A DNA stretch of 64,000 bases from Pedobacter zeaxanthinifaciens (GCF_003313335.1 NZ_QMHP01000010.1:64997-128996), one strand, 5' to 3'; positions 26,495 through 35,931 are shown, counted from the stretch's first letter. The notes: generated by a model not told the origin, from the letters alone. Numbers and translations: made by a program.

Positions 26495-26776
26495 TTATCC
26501 GAACACACTTAATTTCAAGACCAAAACGAACAACACAGTGAGCAAAATAAGCATCAATTGTGTCATCCAAAGTCTTGCCAAACTTGGAATAAATTTTCTA
26601 AAAATTTGATCGCAGAGCAGCGATACAAAAAAAACGAGTATGCATAAAGCAATTAGTGGATTTTTAAACTCATGATTTCCAGCTCCCAAAATCCACTCCT
26701 TTTTTGCGATTAAACCACCTACAGCCATAATACTTAAGGCCGAAATAATATTTAAAGGTGTAAGTTTTACTTTCAA
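26495..26776 (-). CDS. Hypothetical small membrane protein, probable TTG start
   Basis: About 93 residues with two or three helices (ISALSIMAVGGLIAKK, LIALCILVFFVSLLC, LMLILLTVLFVLVLK). I do not recognise it. The frame is open upstream to ATGs at 26860 and 26908, but those starts overlap the end of the DEAD-box gene by 83-131 bp. The TTG at 26776, within a few bases of the helicase stop, gives KVKLTPLNI as a normal N-terminus. The basic upstream part is probably an out-of-frame reading of the helicase's Lys-rich tail. gldC follows 23 bp after its stop. Confidence 0.55.
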   Translation of the reverse strand: MKVKLTPLNIISALSIMAVGGLIAKKEWILGAGNHEFKNPLIALCILVFFVSLLCDQIFRKFIPSLARLWMTQLMLILLTVLFVLVLKLSVFG

Positions 26777-26777
26777 T

Positions 26778-28088
26778 TTACCTGCGTTTTTTATTTTTAG
26801 ATGGGTAACTTTTTTTATTATTTTTTTTTGTAGGTGAGGTGTATTGTTTCTTCTTCTCATGGAAAGCTCCCTTGAAGTCGGGATTTTCTTTCCTCTTTTG
26901 GGCATCAATTTCCCTTGCTATAGCTTGACGCTCGTCAAAAGGCGTTTCTTCTATAAAAATAGACTGTGGAATTTCTTCCTCATCAATTTTCTGCCTAATT
27001 AATTTCTCGATTTTATCAATGTAGTATCTCTCTGCTTCATTGTAAAAAGTAATGGCTATACCTTCATTAAATGCCCTTCCTGTGCGACCAATTCGGTGTA
27101 CATAATCTTCGGTAACGATAGGTACATCAAAGTTAATTACGTGGCTCACTTCGCTTACATCTATTCCTCTAGAGGCTACATCTGTAGCTACTAAAATTCT
27201 AACGTTACCTTCTTTAAAACTATTGATAGAATTGATACGTGTATTTTGCCCTTTGTTGGCATGAATTACCCTAACTGCATCTTCACCAAACCTACGAGCA
27301 ATAAAGTTATTGATATTGTCTGCGACCGTTTTCGTTTTGCAAAAAATAATCAGTCGCTTAAATTCATCATCCTTTAGCAAATGCGCTAGCAAATTAATTT
27401 TTGTCTTGAAATTAGGTACTGCATACATCTTTTGCGTAACTGTTTGTGCAGGAGTTGCTTGTGCGGCTACCTCAATTGTTAAGGGATTTTTAAGAAAATC
27501 GCCCGCAATTTTATGCACCAAATCACTCATCGTAGCTGAAAACAGCAAATTTTGACGCTTGCGAGGAACTACTTCCAATATACGGTGGATGGAACCAATA
27601 AAGCCCATATCCATCATTTTATCAGCTTCATCAAGCACTAAAAATTGCAAGCTTCTGGTATTGATATCGCCTGTAAGGTACAAATCCAAAAAACGCCCCG
27701 GTGTGGCCACCAAAATATCCAAGCCTTTGGCAATTTGTTCCTTTTGCGTTTTTGGCCCTATGCCACCAAAAATTACTACAGTGCGTAAATCGGTATAAGT
27801 TGAAAATAAACGCACCTGTTCCTCAATTTGAAGGGCCAGCTCACGAGTTGGCACCAAAATCAATGCTCTTGGGTTTTCACCTTGTGCATATTTGAGTTTC
27901 ATTAACATAGGCAGCACGTAAGCGGCCGTTTTTCCAGTGCCGGTTTGTGCAATGCCAAATAAATCTTGACCAGAAAGTACCGGACCAATTGCTTTTTCTT
28001 GTATAGGTGTAGCTTCTGTAAAACCTGCTTCCTCTACTGCGTTAAGTATTTGTCTATTTAGCTTGAATTCTTCGAATTTTTTTGGCAT
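26778..28088 (-). CDS. DEAD-box RNA helicase (RhlE type)
   Basis: A 436-residue ATP-dependent RNA helicase. Visible motifs in order: the Q motif TPIQEKAI, motif I AQTGTGKT, PTRELALQI, motif II VLDEADKMMDMGF, motif III SATM, motif IV IIFCKTK, and motif VI HRIGRTGRA. The C-terminal tail after about residue 375 is Lys-rich and disordered, typical of RhlE-like proteins in ribosome assembly or RNA decay. ATG at 28088 gives the canonical MPKKFEEFKL start. The gene is divergent from dihydroorotase. Confidence 0.93.
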   Translation of the reverse strand: MPKKFEEFKLNRQILNAVEEAGFTEATPIQEKAIGPVLSGQDLFGIAQTGTGKTAAYVLPMLMKLKYAQGENPRALILVPTRELALQIEEQVRLFSTYTDLRTVVIFGGIGPKTQKEQIAKGLDILVATPGRFLDLYLTGDINTRSLQFLVLDEADKMMDMGFIGSIHRILEVVPRKRQNLLFSATMSDLVHKIAGDFLKNPLTIEVAAQATPAQTVTQKMYAVPNFKTKINLLAHLLKDDEFKRLIIFCKTKTVADNINNFIARRFGEDAVRVIHANKGQNTRINSINSFKEGNVRILVATDVASRGIDVSEVSHVINFDVPIVTEDYVHRIGRTGRAFNEGIAITFYNEAERYYIDKIEKLIRQKIDEEEIPQSIFIEETPFDERQAIAREIDAQKRKENPDFKGAFHEKKKQYTSPTKKNNKKSYPSKNKKRR

Positions 28089-28227
28089 AGCTGCGAATTT
28101 ACGATTTATTAACTGGAAGTCCGAAGTTTGCAGCTTTAAAGTATGTAAGATGACACGCCACCAACTGGCCGCAACCAAGCTTTACAGACTTTTCGAACTT
28201 CCCTACTTTATCATTAACTTTACCAAC

Positions 28228-29562
28228 ATGAGCACTATCCTTATTAAAGCAGCTAATATTGTAAACGAAGGCCAAATTTTCACTTCAGATTTATTGATTA
28301 AAGACGGTCGTATTGAAAAAATTGCCTCTCAAATTGATGTGGTTGCCGATTTAGAAATTAACGCCGAGGGACTTCACCTCCTACCTGGGATGATTGACGA
28401 CCAAGTTCATTTTCGGGAACCTGGATTAACACATAAAGCAGATATTTTCACAGAAAGTATGGCCGCTGTTGCTGGAGGAATTACCTCATTTATGGAAATG
28501 CCCAATACCGTACCTAATACGCTAACACAGGATTTACTAGCTGATAAATATGCCATTGCAAAGCAAACTTCACTAGCCAATTACTCCTTTTACATGGGGG
28601 CAAGCAATGATAACATTGAAGAAGTACTTAAAACTGACGCCAAAAATGTGTGTGGGATAAAAGTATTCATGGGATCATCAACCGGAAATATGTTGGTAGA
28701 CAATGAAAAAACGCTAGAACACATTTTCAGCAAAGCGCCTATTTTAGTGGCTACCCATTGCGAAGACGAAGCTACAATTAGACACAACCTAGCAGTTTAT
28801 AAGGAAAAGTACGGGGAGGATATTACCATCGATATGCATCCTTTAATTAGAAGTGTTGAAGCATGTTATAAATCGTCGTCATTAGCTGTAGAGCTAGCAA
28901 AACGCTACCAAACCCGATTACACATATTACATATTTCCACTGCAAAAGAAGTAACTTTATTCGATCATACTTTGCCACTTGCAGAAAAACGAATTACTGC
29001 AGAAGCCTGTATTCATCACCTTTGGTTTAATGATAAAGATTACGCTACCAAGGGTAATTTCATTAAATGGAATCCGGCGGTTAAAACAGCGGCTGACCAG
29101 GCTGGGATTTTACAGGGGCTATTGGACGATAGAATTGATGTTATTGCTACCGATCATGCGCCGCACACTATAGAAGAAAAGAATCAAGGTTACCTACAAG
29201 CGCCATCTGGCGGGCCACTGGTACAACATGCGCTACCAGCATTGCTTGAGATGCATTTGCAGGGCAAAATCACTTTGGAAAAAATAGCCGAAAAAGCAGC
29301 TCATAACGTAGCGGTTTGCTTCAACTTAAGCGAACGTGGTTTTATCAGAGAAGGCTATTGGGCAGATTTGGTACTGGTAGATTTAAACGATACTTTTAAA
29401 GTGACTAAACTTAATACCCTATACAAATGTGGTTGGTCGCCATTTGAAGGAGATACCTTTAAAGCAAGCATTACACACACTTTTGTATCCGGAAATTTAG
29501 CCTACCAAAAAGGCAAATTCATGACTAGCGAAACGGGCAAACGTTTAACTTTTGATCGATAG
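28228..29562 (+). CDS. pyrC: Dihydroorotase
   Basis: A 444-residue amidohydrolase that closes carbamoyl-aspartate to dihydroorotate in pyrimidine synthesis. Metal ligands appear as HFREPG (His61, Arg63), ATHCED, LHILHIS and the catalytic ATDHAPH. The length and layout fit the type I (AllB/PyrC long) class of Bacteroidota, in which dihydroorotase and allantoinase are hard to separate by sequence. ATG at 28228 was chosen; upstream frame to 28063 overlaps the divergent helicase. pyrD lies at 51343. Confidence 0.88.
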   Translation: MSTILIKAANIVNEGQIFTSDLLIKDGRIEKIASQIDVVADLEINAEGLHLLPGMIDDQVHFREPGLTHKADIFTESMAAVAGGITSFMEMPNTVPNTLTQDLLADKYAIAKQTSLANYSFYMGASNDNIEEVLKTDAKNVCGIKVFMGSSTGNMLVDNEKTLEHIFSKAPILVATHCEDEATIRHNLAVYKEKYGEDITIDMHPLIRSVEACYKSSSLAVELAKRYQTRLHILHISTAKEVTLFDHTLPLAEKRITAEACIHHLWFNDKDYATKGNFIKWNPAVKTAADQAGILQGLLDDRIDVIATDHAPHTIEEKNQGYLQAPSGGPLVQHALPALLEMHLQGKITLEKIAEKAAHNVAVCFNLSERGFIREGYWADLVLVDLNDTFKVTKLNTLYKCGWSPFEGDTFKASITHTFVSGNLAYQKGKFMTSETGKRLTFDR

Positions 29563-29584
29563 TTAAAAATTCAGATTTAAATTG

Positions 29585-30643
29585 ATGTTACAAAAAAAGA
29601 CGAAACTGCTGATTGTCCTAGCTGTACTTAGTATTGCTATTTTTAGCTTCGGTTTTTTTCCGGAAGCTGTTGAAACTTATTACAGCAAGCAGTTTTACCC
29701 GGTCATATCTATTATACAGCGTGGTGTATCATCGTTTTTACCATTTGCAATTGGCGATTTTCTTTATCTAATTTTAATACTGCTTGTTATTAAAAGTATT
29801 GTGTCTTTCTCAAGCAAACAACGAAAAGTTAAAGCAGATTATGCCAACTTTGCATTGAAGAGCGTCAATTTTTTATTACTGATTTATATCTCTTTTAAAC
29901 TTTTGTGGGGGCTAAACTATTCGAGGCCAAGAATTAACGAACAATTGCAAATCAGTAACGAGCCCTATCAAAAGGAGCAGTTAATAAACTTAAGTTCACT
30001 TTTCATTAAAAAACTTAGCGCCTTAAACAAGTCAATAGATACCAGCCAATTTGAATACGACCCAGAGGAACTTGCTAGTATTGCTACCGACACCTATAAT
30101 CAACTAGCGGAACTGCAACCTTTTTTCACTTACAAATATCCTGCGGTTAAACCTGTAAACAACTCGTGGTTAACTAGTAAAATGGGAATTGAAGGTTATT
30201 ACAACCCGTTATCTGGCGAAGCCAATATTAACCAACGATTGCCAGTATTTGTACTTCCATTTGTAACCTGCCATGAAATTGCACATCAATTGGGCGTAGC
30301 CAAGGAAGATGAAGCGAACTTGGTTGGCTATATTGTTGCTTCCAATACGGATAATGCAGAATTTAAATTTTCCGCTTATTACAACATGTTACGGTACGTA
30401 CTTGTAGAGATTAGATTGAAATATCCGGAAGATTACAATAACATCATCACCAAAATTCCAGCTCCGCTAATGGATAAATTCAAAGCAGAAAGGGAGTTTT
30501 GGGCCAAATATAACGGTGCGATGTCGGTTTATATGAGCAAAACCTTCGATCAAATTTTAAAGCTCAACAATCAGCAAAAAGGAATCAAAAGCTATCAGGA
30601 TATTGTACTTTGGTTGGTGAACTATCACAAGAAAGACCTTTAA
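29585..30643 (+). CDS. DUF3810 membrane protein with HExxH motif
   Basis: A 352-residue protein with three N-terminal helices (about 5-25, 38-70 and 92-112) and a large extracytoplasmic domain. That domain has the zinc-protease-like motif CHEIAHQLGVAKEDEAN: HEIAH with a downstream Glu, as in gluzincins. It fits the DUF3810 family. It is a plausible membrane metallopeptidase, but the activity is inferred. ATG at 29585; an in-frame TTG three bases upstream is possible. It follows pyrC by 22 bp. Confidence 0.82.
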   Translation: MLQKKTKLLIVLAVLSIAIFSFGFFPEAVETYYSKQFYPVISIIQRGVSSFLPFAIGDFLYLILILLVIKSIVSFSSKQRKVKADYANFALKSVNFLLLIYISFKLLWGLNYSRPRINEQLQISNEPYQKEQLINLSSLFIKKLSALNKSIDTSQFEYDPEELASIATDTYNQLAELQPFFTYKYPAVKPVNNSWLTSKMGIEGYYNPLSGEANINQRLPVFVLPFVTCHEIAHQLGVAKEDEANLVGYIVASNTDNAEFKFSAYYNMLRYVLVEIRLKYPEDYNNIITKIPAPLMDKFKAEREFWAKYNGAMSVYMSKTFDQILKLNNQQKGIKSYQDIVLWLVNYHKKDL

Positions 30644-30661
30644 TTTAAGTGCTGAAAGTGT

Positions 30662-31243
30662 TTAACCGTGTATCGCTTCTCTGTTTCCGTAACTTTTAAT
30701 CAGGTTCCCTTCAAACTCCAGCCATTCTTTCCAACGCTTTTCTACATCCACATCAATGGTGTATTTTCGAGCAAAATTGAGAAATGTAGTGTAATGGGTG
30801 GCTTCAGAAACCATCAGTTCGTGGTAAAACTTGGCTAATTCTTTATCTTGGATATTTTGAGAAAGCACTCTAAATCTTTCGCAACTTCTCGCTTCTATCA
30901 TTGCGGCAAATAGCAACCTGTCAATAAAAGCTTGGTTCCTACTTCCATCTTTCTTGCTAAACTTCACCAACTGACCAACGTAGTCGTCCTTGCGCTCTCT
31001 GCCTAAAGTATAACCACGTTCCTTAATGATATTAATTACCATTTGAAAGTGTTGCAATTCTTCCAAAGCAATAGCGGTAAATTCATCAACCAAATCTTGA
31101 TGTTCCGAATTTTGGGTAATTAAAGTGATGGCATTGCTAGCTGCCTTTTGTTCGCACCAAGCATGGTCGGTTAAAATTTCTTCTAAGTTAGTTTCCGCAA
31201 TATTGGCCCAACGTGGGTCGGTAAGTAGTTTTAGTCCTAGCAT
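30662..31243 (-). CDS. miaE: tRNA-(ms2io6A37)-hydroxylase-like diiron protein
   Basis: A 193-residue ferritin-like helical protein of the MiaE family. Diiron ligands can be seen as Glu in AWCEQKAAS, ExxH in EELQHF, Glu in EARSCERF and ExxH in EATHY. In enterobacteria MiaE hydroxylates ms2i6A at position 37 of tRNA. The Bacteroidota copies are usually annotated the same way. Transcribed convergently to DUF3810. A TAATTTTG element is 5 nt upstream of the ATG. Confidence 0.88.
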   Translation of the reverse strand: MLGLKLLTDPRWANIAETNLEEILTDHAWCEQKAASNAITLITQNSEHQDLVDEFTAIALEELQHFQMVINIIKERGYTLGRERKDDYVGQLVKFSKKDGSRNQAFIDRLLFAAMIEARSCERFRVLSQNIQDKELAKFYHELMVSEATHYTTFLNFARKYTIDVDVEKRWKEWLEFEGNLIKSYGNREAIHG

Positions 31244-31433
31244 GGCCGCAAAATTAAGAATTTATATGGTTGTAAGCATTTAAAAATTATAAAGCTGGAA
31301 TTGATATCGAATACATTTTGCTGCCCTTCCGTTGATATTTAACAAATTATTGGGAGTTAAATTGTTTTATAGAAGAATAACAATAGCGAAATAAATCTGT
31401 GCATCTGTGACCAATAAACTGCAACTTTGTATC

Positions 31434-32666
31434 ATGGCAAGAAAAGTTTTATTCATCGGATTGGTTTGGCCCGAACCTACTTCATCAGCAGCTGGCACTC
31501 GAATTATCCAGTTAGTTGAATTGTTTTTAGCCAATGGCGATGAATTACATTTTGCCTCAGCCGCATCTAAAAGCGATTTCAGTTTCGATTTATCCTCCCT
31601 TGGAGTTAACGAACATGCCATTGTGCTCAACCATCATTCTTTTGATACTTGGGTTACGGCACTAAACCCCGACATTGTAGTGTACGATAGGTTTATGATT
31701 GAAGAACAATACGGTTGGCGGGTACAGCAACATTGCCCCAACTGCCTGCGTATTTTGGATACCGAAGATTTGCATTTTTTGCGTTACGCAAGACAACAAG
31801 CCTTGAAGCGTAACGAAGCCGTAAATCTAATTAACGATGTTACCAAAAGAGAAATTGCTTCCATTTTACGTTGTGACCTATCACTAGTCATCTCATTTAA
31901 GGAAATAGAAATTCTTAAATCCTTTAATATTAATGAGGATTTATTGTACTATCTCCCATTTTTAGAAGACAGCATTACTTCGGTACAAAATCACCCTAGT
32001 TTTGATCAAAGAAAGGATTTTGTATTTATCGGCAATTATTTACATGAGCCTAACTGGCAAACATTGCAATATCTTAAAACAACTATTTGGCCTTTGTTAA
32101 GAAAAAAGCTACCCAATGTTTCGTTACATATTTATGGTGCATACGCTGGAGATAAGGTGATGCAACTTCATAACGCAAAAGAAAATTTTATCGTTCATGG
32201 CAGGGCCGAAAATGCTAGGGAAACCATTGCAAAGCATAGAATATTGCTAGCTCCGCTTAAATTTGGCGCAGGTGCCAAGGGTAAATTTATTGACGCTATG
32301 CAAACAGGAACACCAATTGCCACTACAAGTGTTGGCGCCGAAGGTATGACAATGGAATTAGCTTGGCCGGGAGTGATTAGCGATGACTTAGACACGTTTT
32401 TGACCCAGGTACTAAACTTATATCATGATCAAACGGAATGGCTGAAAGCACAGCAATGTGGATTTGAAATTATTGAGCAGATGTATGCAAGAAGTACTTT
32501 CGAAAAACCGTTTATGGATGAGCTTTCGCAATTAGAAAATAGCCTTTCAACGCATCGTAGGAAGAATTTTTTAGGTGAATTGCTGCATCACCACACTTTA
32601 CAAAGCACTAAATATTTATCCCTTTGGATAGAAGAAAAAAATAAGCACTTAAGTAACACCAACTGA
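31434..32666 (+). CDS. Glycosyltransferase (GT-B fold)
   Basis: A 410-residue GT-B glycosyltransferase. The N-terminal domain starts KVLFIGLVWPEPTSSAAG. The C-terminal nucleotide-sugar-binding domain has FVFIGNYLHEPNWQTL and LLAPLKFGAGAKGKFIDAMQTGTPIATTSVGAEGM, typical of GT4/GT1 proteins (the ExxxxxxxG region is replaced here by KGKFIDAMQTG). Acceptor unknown. ATG at 31434 was chosen over a GTG at 31407. It is not in a polysaccharide cluster; a small membrane protein follows. Confidence 0.82.
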   Translation: MARKVLFIGLVWPEPTSSAAGTRIIQLVELFLANGDELHFASAASKSDFSFDLSSLGVNEHAIVLNHHSFDTWVTALNPDIVVYDRFMIEEQYGWRVQQHCPNCLRILDTEDLHFLRYARQQALKRNEAVNLINDVTKREIASILRCDLSLVISFKEIEILKSFNINEDLLYYLPFLEDSITSVQNHPSFDQRKDFVFIGNYLHEPNWQTLQYLKTTIWPLLRKKLPNVSLHIYGAYAGDKVMQLHNAKENFIVHGRAENARETIAKHRILLAPLKFGAGAKGKFIDAMQTGTPIATTSVGAEGMTMELAWPGVISDDLDTFLTQVLNLYHDQTEWLKAQQCGFEIIEQMYARSTFEKPFMDELSQLENSLSTHRRKNFLGELLHHHTLQSTKYLSLWIEEKNKHLSNTN

Positions 32667-32695
32667 AATTAATTGAACAAATAAAATCTTAGCAC

Positions 32696-32950
32696 ATGAG
32701 CTCGAAAAACTTAAAGGAACTTAGCGAACAAGAACTTAAGCAACAACTTAAAAAGATAAAAAATAGTAAAATTATAGATGCCGGACTTGTTGGATTGACC
32801 ATTGGCGTTGTAGTCTACAGTGCGGTGGCAAACGGCTTCAGCTTCTTTACTTTTTTCCCGCTGATAATTACTTATGCGGTTGTTAAAAATTCGAAAAACA
32901 ACGCCATTTTAGAAAAGGAAATTGAACGCGAAATTCAATCAAGACAATAA
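32696..32950 (+). CDS. Hypothetical small two-helix membrane protein
   Basis: An 84-residue protein with a charged coiled N-terminus (residues 1-25, Lys/Glu/Leu-rich), two hydrophobic helices (about 28-46 and 49-64), and a charged C-terminal helix. No family recognised. It lies 29 bp after the glycosyltransferase and 40 bp before a bidirectional terminator, so it is the end of that short operon. Confidence 0.6.
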   Translation: MSSKNLKELSEQELKQQLKKIKNSKIIDAGLVGLTIGVVVYSAVANGFSFFTFFPLIITYAVVKNSKNNAILEKEIEREIQSRQ

Positions 32951-32988
32951 TTTACCGAATAGCTGCAAAAATCTTTACGCAAAAAAAA

Positions 32989-33044
32989 CTGTCTAAAAAC
33001 CAATCTTCATTTTTTTATACATGAAGGACTGGAATTTAGACAGT
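32989..33044. terminator. Bidirectional terminator between the small membrane gene and ychF
   Basis: ACTGTCTAAA (32989-32998) and TTTAGACAGT (33035-33044) are perfectly complementary, with an inner CTTCAT/ATGAAG pair. A-runs precede and T-runs follow on both strands. Confidence 0.85.
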
Positions 33045-33067
33045 CGTTTTAAATTTTATTTGAATTG

Positions 33068-34162
33068 TTATACGTTGAATCTGAAGTGCATGATATCACC
33101 ATCTTCAACCACATAAGCCTTTCCTTCAACACCCAATTTACCTGCTTCTTTACATGCATTTTCTGAGCCTAGCGTTACAAAATCATTGTATTTGATAACC
33201 TCGGCACGGATGAAACCTTTCTCAAAATCGGTATGGATTACACCAGCCGCTTGCGGCGCTGTGAAACCTTTGGTAATTGTCCATGCTCTCACTTCCTGTA
33301 CTCCAGCAGTAAAGTAGGTGTACAAATCAAGCAATCTGTATGCTGCTCTAATTAACTTGTTCACGCCTGATTCATCTAAGCCTAAATCCTGCAAAAACAT
33401 TTGACGTTCATCGTAGCTTTCTAGTTCAGCAATTTCCGATTCGATTTTAGCAGAAATAACCAATACTTCTGCATCTTCATCAGCCACTGCTGCTTTCACT
33501 AAATCTACATACTTATTACCACTCACTACTGAGCCTTCATCTACGTTACAAACGTACATTACAGGTTTCTGCGTTAGCAATCCCAAACCAGCAATCTCTT
33601 CAAAATCTTCTGGTGTAATTGGCGCAGTACGTGCTGACTTCCCGGTTTCCAGGTGAGTTTTTATTGCAGAGAGAATATCAAATTCCTTCTTTGCATCTTT
33701 ATCGTTCTTCGCCTGCTTTTCGATTTTTTGGATGCGCTTAGTTACCGTATCTAAGTCTTTCAGCTGAAGTTCAGTATCAATAATTTCCTTATCACGGATT
33801 GGGTCAACAGAGCCATCAACGTGGATAATATTGCCATCATCAAAACAACGCAACACATGGATAATAGCATTTGTTGCCCTGATGTTGCCTAGAAATTGGT
33901 TACCTAGCCCCTCGCCCTTCGATGCGCCTTTTACTAAACCAGCAATGTCAACAATTTCTATAGTATTAGGAACTACACGTTGTGGATTTACTAATTCTGC
34001 CAATTTATTTAAGCGTTCATCTGGAACTGTAATTACACCCACGTTTGGTTCAATAGTACAAAACGGGAAGTTAGCAGATTGCGCTTTTGCGTTTGATAAA
34101 CAGTTAAATAAAGTAGATTTCCCCACATTAGGTAAACCAACTATACCACATTGTAATGCCAT
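33068..34162 (-). CDS. ychF: Redox-regulated ATPase YchF (OLA1)
   Basis: A 364-residue translation-associated P-loop protein. The N-terminal G1 motif is GLPNVGKST (residues 8-16), with NAIIHVLRCFDDGNI and the characteristic non-NKxD G4 (NVDE) of YchF, which prefers ATP. The C-terminal TGS domain spans about 280-362 and ends VEDGDIMHFRFNV. YchF binds the ribosome and affects stress responses. A TATCTTTG element is at 34224-34231 (minus strand), giving a leader of about 55 nt that contains repeat words. Confidence 0.95.
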   Translation of the reverse strand: MALQCGIVGLPNVGKSTLFNCLSNAKAQSANFPFCTIEPNVGVITVPDERLNKLAELVNPQRVVPNTIEIVDIAGLVKGASKGEGLGNQFLGNIRATNAIIHVLRCFDDGNIIHVDGSVDPIRDKEIIDTELQLKDLDTVTKRIQKIEKQAKNDKDAKKEFDILSAIKTHLETGKSARTAPITPEDFEEIAGLGLLTQKPVMYVCNVDEGSVVSGNKYVDLVKAAVADEDAEVLVISAKIESEIAELESYDERQMFLQDLGLDESGVNKLIRAAYRLLDLYTYFTAGVQEVRAWTITKGFTAPQAAGVIHTDFEKGFIRAEVIKYNDFVTLGSENACKEAGKLGVEGKAYVVEDGDIMHFRFNV

Positions 34163-34465
34163 GTTTTATTTTACGATTTTAGATTTACGATTTTAGTTTG
34201 GATAGCCCTCTAAAATCAAGCCGCAAAGATAGTTAATTGTTTCGTTAGTGCAATGGCTGTTGGATAGTTGGTTTTTTGGTTTTTTGGTTGTTTAGTTGTT
34301 TGGTTTTTTAGTTGTTTGGTTTGTAATCAAGCATACCTACAAGCTTAAAACTGATTCCTGACAACTGACCCCTGACCCCTGACAACCAATCCCTGACCAC
34401 TTATTCCTGCCCTACCATTTCCCACTTCAGTAAAAAATACCTAGTTTAGCAACAAACTAAAAAAA
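34163..34465. repeat. Repeat-rich 303-bp intergenic spacer
   Basis: Three blocks fill the divergent region. The first is atttacgattttag words near 34171-34197. The second is a ggttttttggttgtttagttg tandem array at about 34268-34323. The third is cctgacaactgacccctgacccctg words at 34351-34412. The ychF -7 element (minus-strand TATCTTTG, 34224-34231) lies between the first and second blocks. The pattern is of degenerate tandem words with no single fixed unit. Confidence 0.65.
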
Positions 34466-34921
34466 ATGGAAGAGCAACAACCCCAAACAGACCAACAGCC
34501 TAAATTGATTGTGACAGAAGATATGCGCAGCTATATTTATGACATGGCAAAATGGGCTAATTTTCTTGGAATAGTTGGATGCATCTTCGCTGTTATAATG
34601 TTTATGGCCGCTTTAACACTAGGGCCAGCAATGAATGCTAATCCAGAAATGGCGAAGATGCTAGGTCAGTTGGGCGCTATGGACAGCACAACCATTAGTA
34701 TTGTATTTCTATTTTACGGCTTATTAATTTTCTATCCAAGTTTTTTAATGCTGAGATATGCCAGCAAAGCCAAAAATGGCGTTTTGTATGGTGAACAAGC
34801 TAATTTAGACGAGGCAATGTCAAAATTAAAATCGCTATTTAAATACTACGGCATATTGGCAATCATCTTTATTGCTATGTATTTAATGATGCTTTTTTCA
34901 AATATCGCCGGACTAGCCTAG
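34466..34921 (+). CDS. DUF5362 family membrane protein
   Basis: A 151-residue protein with a hydrophilic Gln/Pro-rich start, then four hydrophobic helices (about 30-50, 75-97, 115-140, with a short helix before). The VTEDMRSYIYDMAKWANFLGIVG stretch is typical of DUF5362 of Bacteroidota. Function unknown. The ATG follows a run of A. Its 3' end overlaps the convergent beta-lactamase-like gene by 4 bp. Confidence 0.75.
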   Translation: MEEQQPQTDQQPKLIVTEDMRSYIYDMAKWANFLGIVGCIFAVIMFMAALTLGPAMNANPEMAKMLGQLGAMDSTTISIVFLFYGLLIFYPSFLMLRYASKAKNGVLYGEQANLDEAMSKLKSLFKYYGILAIIFIAMYLMMLFSNIAGLA

Positions 34922-35835
34922 TGATATTTATCCATTCCTTTTGCAGGTTCCCATTTACTTTTAGGCTCGAAATAATTCCATAGCATTTTACTTAAACTCC
35001 TAATCAATACCTCTCCTTCGTTTTCATAGCGCCATTGCACGTCTTTTTGATTATTCGTGATAACACAGAAAACATAATCACCGTGAGGAGCATTTACCAA
35101 TACCACCTCTGAACGTGAAGCATTAACGGCACCTGATTTTGAAGCAACTTGAACATAAGGTGGAATTTCAGATAGGGCCTCCTTATCAAAATAAATGCGG
35201 ATCAGGTTTCTATAAATACGTTCTGAAGCGGAGGGACTAATCATTTTACCCTCTCTAATTAAGGTAAGCAGCGTAGCCATTTCACGAGGTGTAGTTTGAC
35301 CCCAACCATACTTACGTTGATTTGCTTGTCGATCAGGCGTACGGGAGTTCACACGAGTGTATTGTAATCCGTATTTTTCCATTAGCTGATTGATGGCCAC
35401 ACCTGTTCCGGCCAAACTTTGGCACCACAAGCTTGCTGTATTATCGCTGGTGGTAATCATTAGCATCAGTACTTTAGCAAGCCAAATTTTTTCACCGCTT
35501 TTAAATGAGCCCAAAATATCTTCCCCTGCATACAAAAGGCTGTCTTTATAAACCAACTGCGTATTGTAATTCAACTCCCCTTTTTCAATCTTATCAAAAA
35601 TTCCGCAAGTAATTGGCACTTTGATCATACTTGCTGTAGGAAAAATGCTATCAGCATTTAGCGTTGCAATTTTTCCAGTCTTTAAGGATTTTACGTATAT
35701 GCCAACATCTCCATTGAAACCTTTTGCAAGCTCATTGATCATTTTATTGAGTTTGGCATCTACTTTCTCCGTTTGAGCAAAAGCGGTGAAGGACAAGAGG
35801 CTACATAGGAAAAATGCGTAGAATTTCTTCATCAT
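34918..35835 (-). CDS. Class A beta-lactamase-like serine hydrolase without Glu166
   Basis: A 305-residue secreted protein with a signal peptide (residues 1-20). It has the class A fold and its SxxK (Ser68, Lys71), SDN (129-131) and KSG (232-234) motifs. The omega-loop, however, aligns so that the Glu166 and Asn170 positions of TEM read Thr165 and Gln169, with no acidic residue where the deacylating Glu is needed. It is probably a penicillin-binding peptidase or slow beta-lactam binder rather than an efficient lactamase. I cannot exclude a different alignment of the loop. Confidence 0.8.
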   Translation of the reverse strand: MMKKFYAFFLCSLLSFTAFAQTEKVDAKLNKMINELAKGFNGDVGIYVKSLKTGKIATLNADSIFPTASMIKVPITCGIFDKIEKGELNYNTQLVYKDSLLYAGEDILGSFKSGEKIWLAKVLMLMITTSDNTASLWCQSLAGTGVAINQLMEKYGLQYTRVNSRTPDRQANQRKYGWGQTTPREMATLLTLIREGKMISPSASERIYRNLIRIYFDKEALSEIPPYVQVASKSGAVNASRSEVVLVNAPHGDYVFCVITNNQKDVQWRYENEGEVLIRSLSKMLWNYFEPKSKWEPAKGMDKYH

Positions 35836-35890
35836 ATTTTAAGGATTTTTACCGCCATTGCAAAAAATGACGAATCTAGATCAAAAAAAA

Positions 35891-35914
35891 ATCCCTTCCA
35901 ACTGGAAAGGATTT
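35891..35914 (-). terminator. Intrinsic terminator after the PUR-domain gene
   Basis: Minus-strand AATCCTTTCC and GGAAGGGATT pair across AGTT and are followed by a T-run. It lies 18 bp after the DUF3276 stop. Confidence 0.8.
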
Positions 35915-35931
35915 CTTTTTATTTTTATCGT

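Noticed and set aside
26777..26908. Longer N-terminus for the small membrane protein
   Set aside because: It would overlap the helicase tail by up to 131 bp, and the Lys/Arg-rich sequence is what an A-rich helicase tail gives in another frame.
34918..35835. Acquired antibiotic-resistance gene
   Set aside because: The Glu166 position is lost, the gene has host-like composition and no mobile element is adjacent.
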